This document shows positions 62,791 through 64,000 of a stretch of 64,000 nucleotides of DNA, piece after piece; the stretch's first letter is position 1, and the number at the start of each line of letters is the position of its first letter. The DNA comes from Streptococcus parauberis NCFD 2020 (lineage in GTDB: Bacteria > Bacillota > Bacilli > Lactobacillales > Streptococcaceae), in assembly GCF_000187935.1 (NCBI RefSeq), contig NZ_AEUT02000001.1, positions 434,001 to 498,000 of the forward strand. Direction: 5' to 3'. The position numbers and the translations under genes were made by a program. Below the pieces are notes generated by a model. The model was not told the DNA's origin. It did no database searches and worked only from the letters and a program-made list of their open reading frames with translations.

Positions 62791-62976
62791 TTAGTTTTTT
62801 AATTTCATCTCACCAGCTGGGAAGTAAGTTCCTTCTGGCATATCATTAATCATAACATGAATATTTTCTTTTGGTGCTTTCGCAATACGAGAAACAACAT
62901 CAGTGACTTCACGAGCTAATTGAATCTTTTGTTCTTGTGTACGACCTTCAAATAAATCAATAGTTACAAATGGCAT
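62791..62976 (-). CDS. 4-oxalocrotonate tautomerase family protein
   Basis: 61 residues, the usual family size, with the catalytic N-terminal Pro directly after Met (MPFVTIDLFEGRTQEQK). Streptococcal members are annotated as tautomerases of unknown substrate. GAAGGAGA precedes the ATG. It lies 64 bp upstream of apbE on the same strand and may be co-transcribed with it. Confidence 0.92.
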   Translation of the reverse strand: MPFVTIDLFEGRTQEQKIQLAREVTDVVSRIAKAPKENIHVMINDMPEGTYFPAGEMKLKN

Positions 62977-63066
62977 TATTGTCTCCTTCTTTCTTTCTAT
63001 ATTTTACCATTTTCATATCCCATTGCCTAGTGATTTCAGCTTTTTATAGCTAAAAATGAAAAACAA

Positions 63067-63080
63067 TGTAAACGTTTTTA
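63067..63080 (+). promoter_or_regulatory. cre-like site between the tautomerase gene and tdk
   Basis: TGTAAACGTTTTTA matches the CcpA consensus TGWAARCGYTWNCW at 13 of 14 positions. It lies about 90 bp upstream of the tautomerase start codon on the minus strand and 100 bp upstream of tdk, so the controlled gene is unclear. Confidence 0.5.
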
Positions 63081-63125
63081 AATAATCATTTAAGGTCAAA
63101 GGCAATCGCCAAAAGACGACTTTTG

Positions 63126-63134
63126 TGATAAAAT
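63126..63134 (+). promoter_or_regulatory. Extended -10 promoter of tdk
   Basis: TGATAAAAT is a TGn-extended -10 (TAAAAT at 63129-63134), 34 bp before the start codon; no good -35 accompanies it. Confidence 0.5.
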
Positions 63135-63168
63135 AGTTTAGATAAATAAAGAAGGTAGGATCCTAAGT

Positions 63169-63750
63169 TTGGCTCAATTATACTACAAGTATGGGACAAT
63201 GAATTCTGGCAAGACGATTGAGATTTTAAAAGTAGCACACAATTATGAGGAGCAGGGCAAACCTGTTGTTATCATGACCAGTTCTTTAGATACAAGAGAT
63301 GGTTTTGGCATAGTTTCCAGTAGGATTGGTATGAAGCGCCAAGCAATTCCCATCAATGATCAAATGGATATCTATTCATATGTTGATGGTTTAGTTCAAA
63401 AACCATATTGTGTCTTGATTGATGAGTGCCAATTTTTGTCCAAAGGAAATGTTTATGATTTAGCCCGTGTGGTAGATGATTTAGGTGTTCCAGTTATGGC
63501 TTTTGGTCTTAAAAATGATTTCCAAAATGAGCTTTTTGAAGGATCGAAATATCTACTTCTTTTAGCTGATAAGATTGAGGAAATTAAGACAATTTGTCAA
63601 TATTGTAGTAAAAAGGCTATAATGCAACTTCGGATGAAAGATGGTGTTCCAGTCTATGCTGGGGAGCAAATTCAAATCGGTGGAAATGAAACTTATATAC
63701 CGGTTTGTCGTAAACATTATTTCCAACCACCAATGTTAAGAGAAGATTAA
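63169..63750 (+). CDS. tdk: Thymidine kinase
   Basis: 193 residues, type II TK: P-loop region [18 protein letters not shown] (Walker B-like) and a zinc site formed by CQYC and the C-terminal C-x2-H (VCRKHYF). It phosphorylates thymidine in salvage. The start is TTG at 63169, with AGGTAGGA upstream; no better start exists. prfA follows after 30 bp, as is usual in streptococci. Confidence 0.95.
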   Translation: MAQLYYKYGTMNSGKTIEILKVAHNYEEQGKPVVIMTSSLDTRDGFGIVSSRIGMKRQAIPINDQMDIYSYVDGLVQKPYCVLIDECQFLSKGNVYDLARVVDDLGVPVMAFGLKNDFQNELFEGSKYLLLLADKIEEIKTICQYCSKKAIMQLRMKDGVPVYAGEQIQIGGNETYIPVCRKHYFQPPMLRED

Positions 63751-63780
63751 TAAAGAAAAGTAGAGGAGACACCCAAAAGT

Positions 63781-64000
63781 ATGAACATATATGATCAGTT
63801 ACAGGCTGTCGAAGATCGTTATGAAGAGTTAGGAGAATTGTTAAGTGACCCAGATGTGGTTTCTGACACCAAACGCTTCATGGAATTATCAAAAGAAGAA
63901 GCAGGCACACGTGAAACAGTCGATGTCTATCGTAAGTATAAAGATGTTATTCAGGCAATCGCTGACGCTGAAGAAATGATTAAAGATTCAGGTGGTGATT
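63781..64000 (+). CDS. prfA: Peptide chain release factor 1, 5' part only
   Basis: The first 73 codons ([21 protein letters not shown]) match the N-terminal helical domain of RF1; the gene runs off the window. Gene order tdk-prfA supports it. GAGGAG lies about 12 bp upstream of the ATG. Confidence 0.9.
   Translation, partial: MNIYDQLQAVEDRYEELGELLSDPDVVSDTKRFMELSKEEAGTRETVDVYRKYKDVIQAIADAEEMIKDSGGD

Overview
The window is a contiguous low-GC Gram-positive chromosome segment. Gene content and order point to a pyogenic-group Streptococcus: folC-folE-folP-folB-folK followed by murB-potABCD; maeKR/maePE; relQ-nadK-rluD-pta; guaC, xpt-pbuX, tdk-prfA; and a YSIRK signal peptide. The wealth of phospho-beta-glucosidases would suit a S. 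uberis/S. parauberis-like species, but the species cannot be fixed from sequence reading alone. I recognised no rRNA, tRNA, CRISPR array, insertion sequence or prophage gene. Housekeeping genes are interleaved with an accessory carbohydrate region.

Layout. 1-6.5 kb: RpiR-type regulator, a four-domain CoA-disulfide/persulfide reductase behind a CstR/CsoR-like operator, a secreted SH3b/Bsp-like YSIRK protein behind a WalR-like box, and a polysaccharide deacetylase. 6.6-12.4 kb: hom-thrB and the folate operon. 12.5-17.2 kb: murB and potABCD. 17.4-22.3 kb: malate utilisation locus (maeR and maeK divergent from maeP and maeE). 22.4-24 kb: ClC-type antiporter. 24-38.7 kb: beta-glucoside island with LicT antiterminator, RAT/terminator, EIIBCA permease, lipoprotein esterase, AraC-type regulator, three GH1 enzymes, SGNH esterase, HAD phosphatase, two tandem histidine phosphatases and an AEC permease. 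38.8-49 kb: AI-2E-type exporter, radC, a broken peptidase C26 gene, rex, the prs-nifS group, CYTH protein, relQ, nadK, rluD-type synthase, pta. 49-58.5 kb: SDR enzyme, MFS exporter, a HAD phosphatase, MDR reductase-MarR-OpuC-like transporter, and a fourth GH1 enzyme. 58.7-64 kb: purine salvage (guaC; xpt-pbuX under a guanine riboswitch), ApbE, tautomerase, tdk and the start of prfA.

The most unusual signal is a repeated cis-element, core GGATARTATYA. It occurs five times, each time 56-57 bp upstream of a sigma-A -10 hexamer that has no recognisable -35. Four of these promoters drive GH1 6-phospho-beta-glucosidase or HAD phosphatase genes spread over 27 kb. The fifth drives a short structured transcript that ends at a terminator beside the AraC-family gene. 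This looks like an activator-dependent beta-glucoside regulon with an associated small RNA. The AraC-type protein at 28837-29763 is the nearest candidate activator; that assignment is inference.

Other points: the MaeK sensor kinase has an ATPase domain without recognisable nucleotide-binding boxes; a peptidase C26 gene has lost its start codon and frame; and several structured leaders or operators (guaC PurBox and leader, MFS leader, MarR palindrome) deserve testing.
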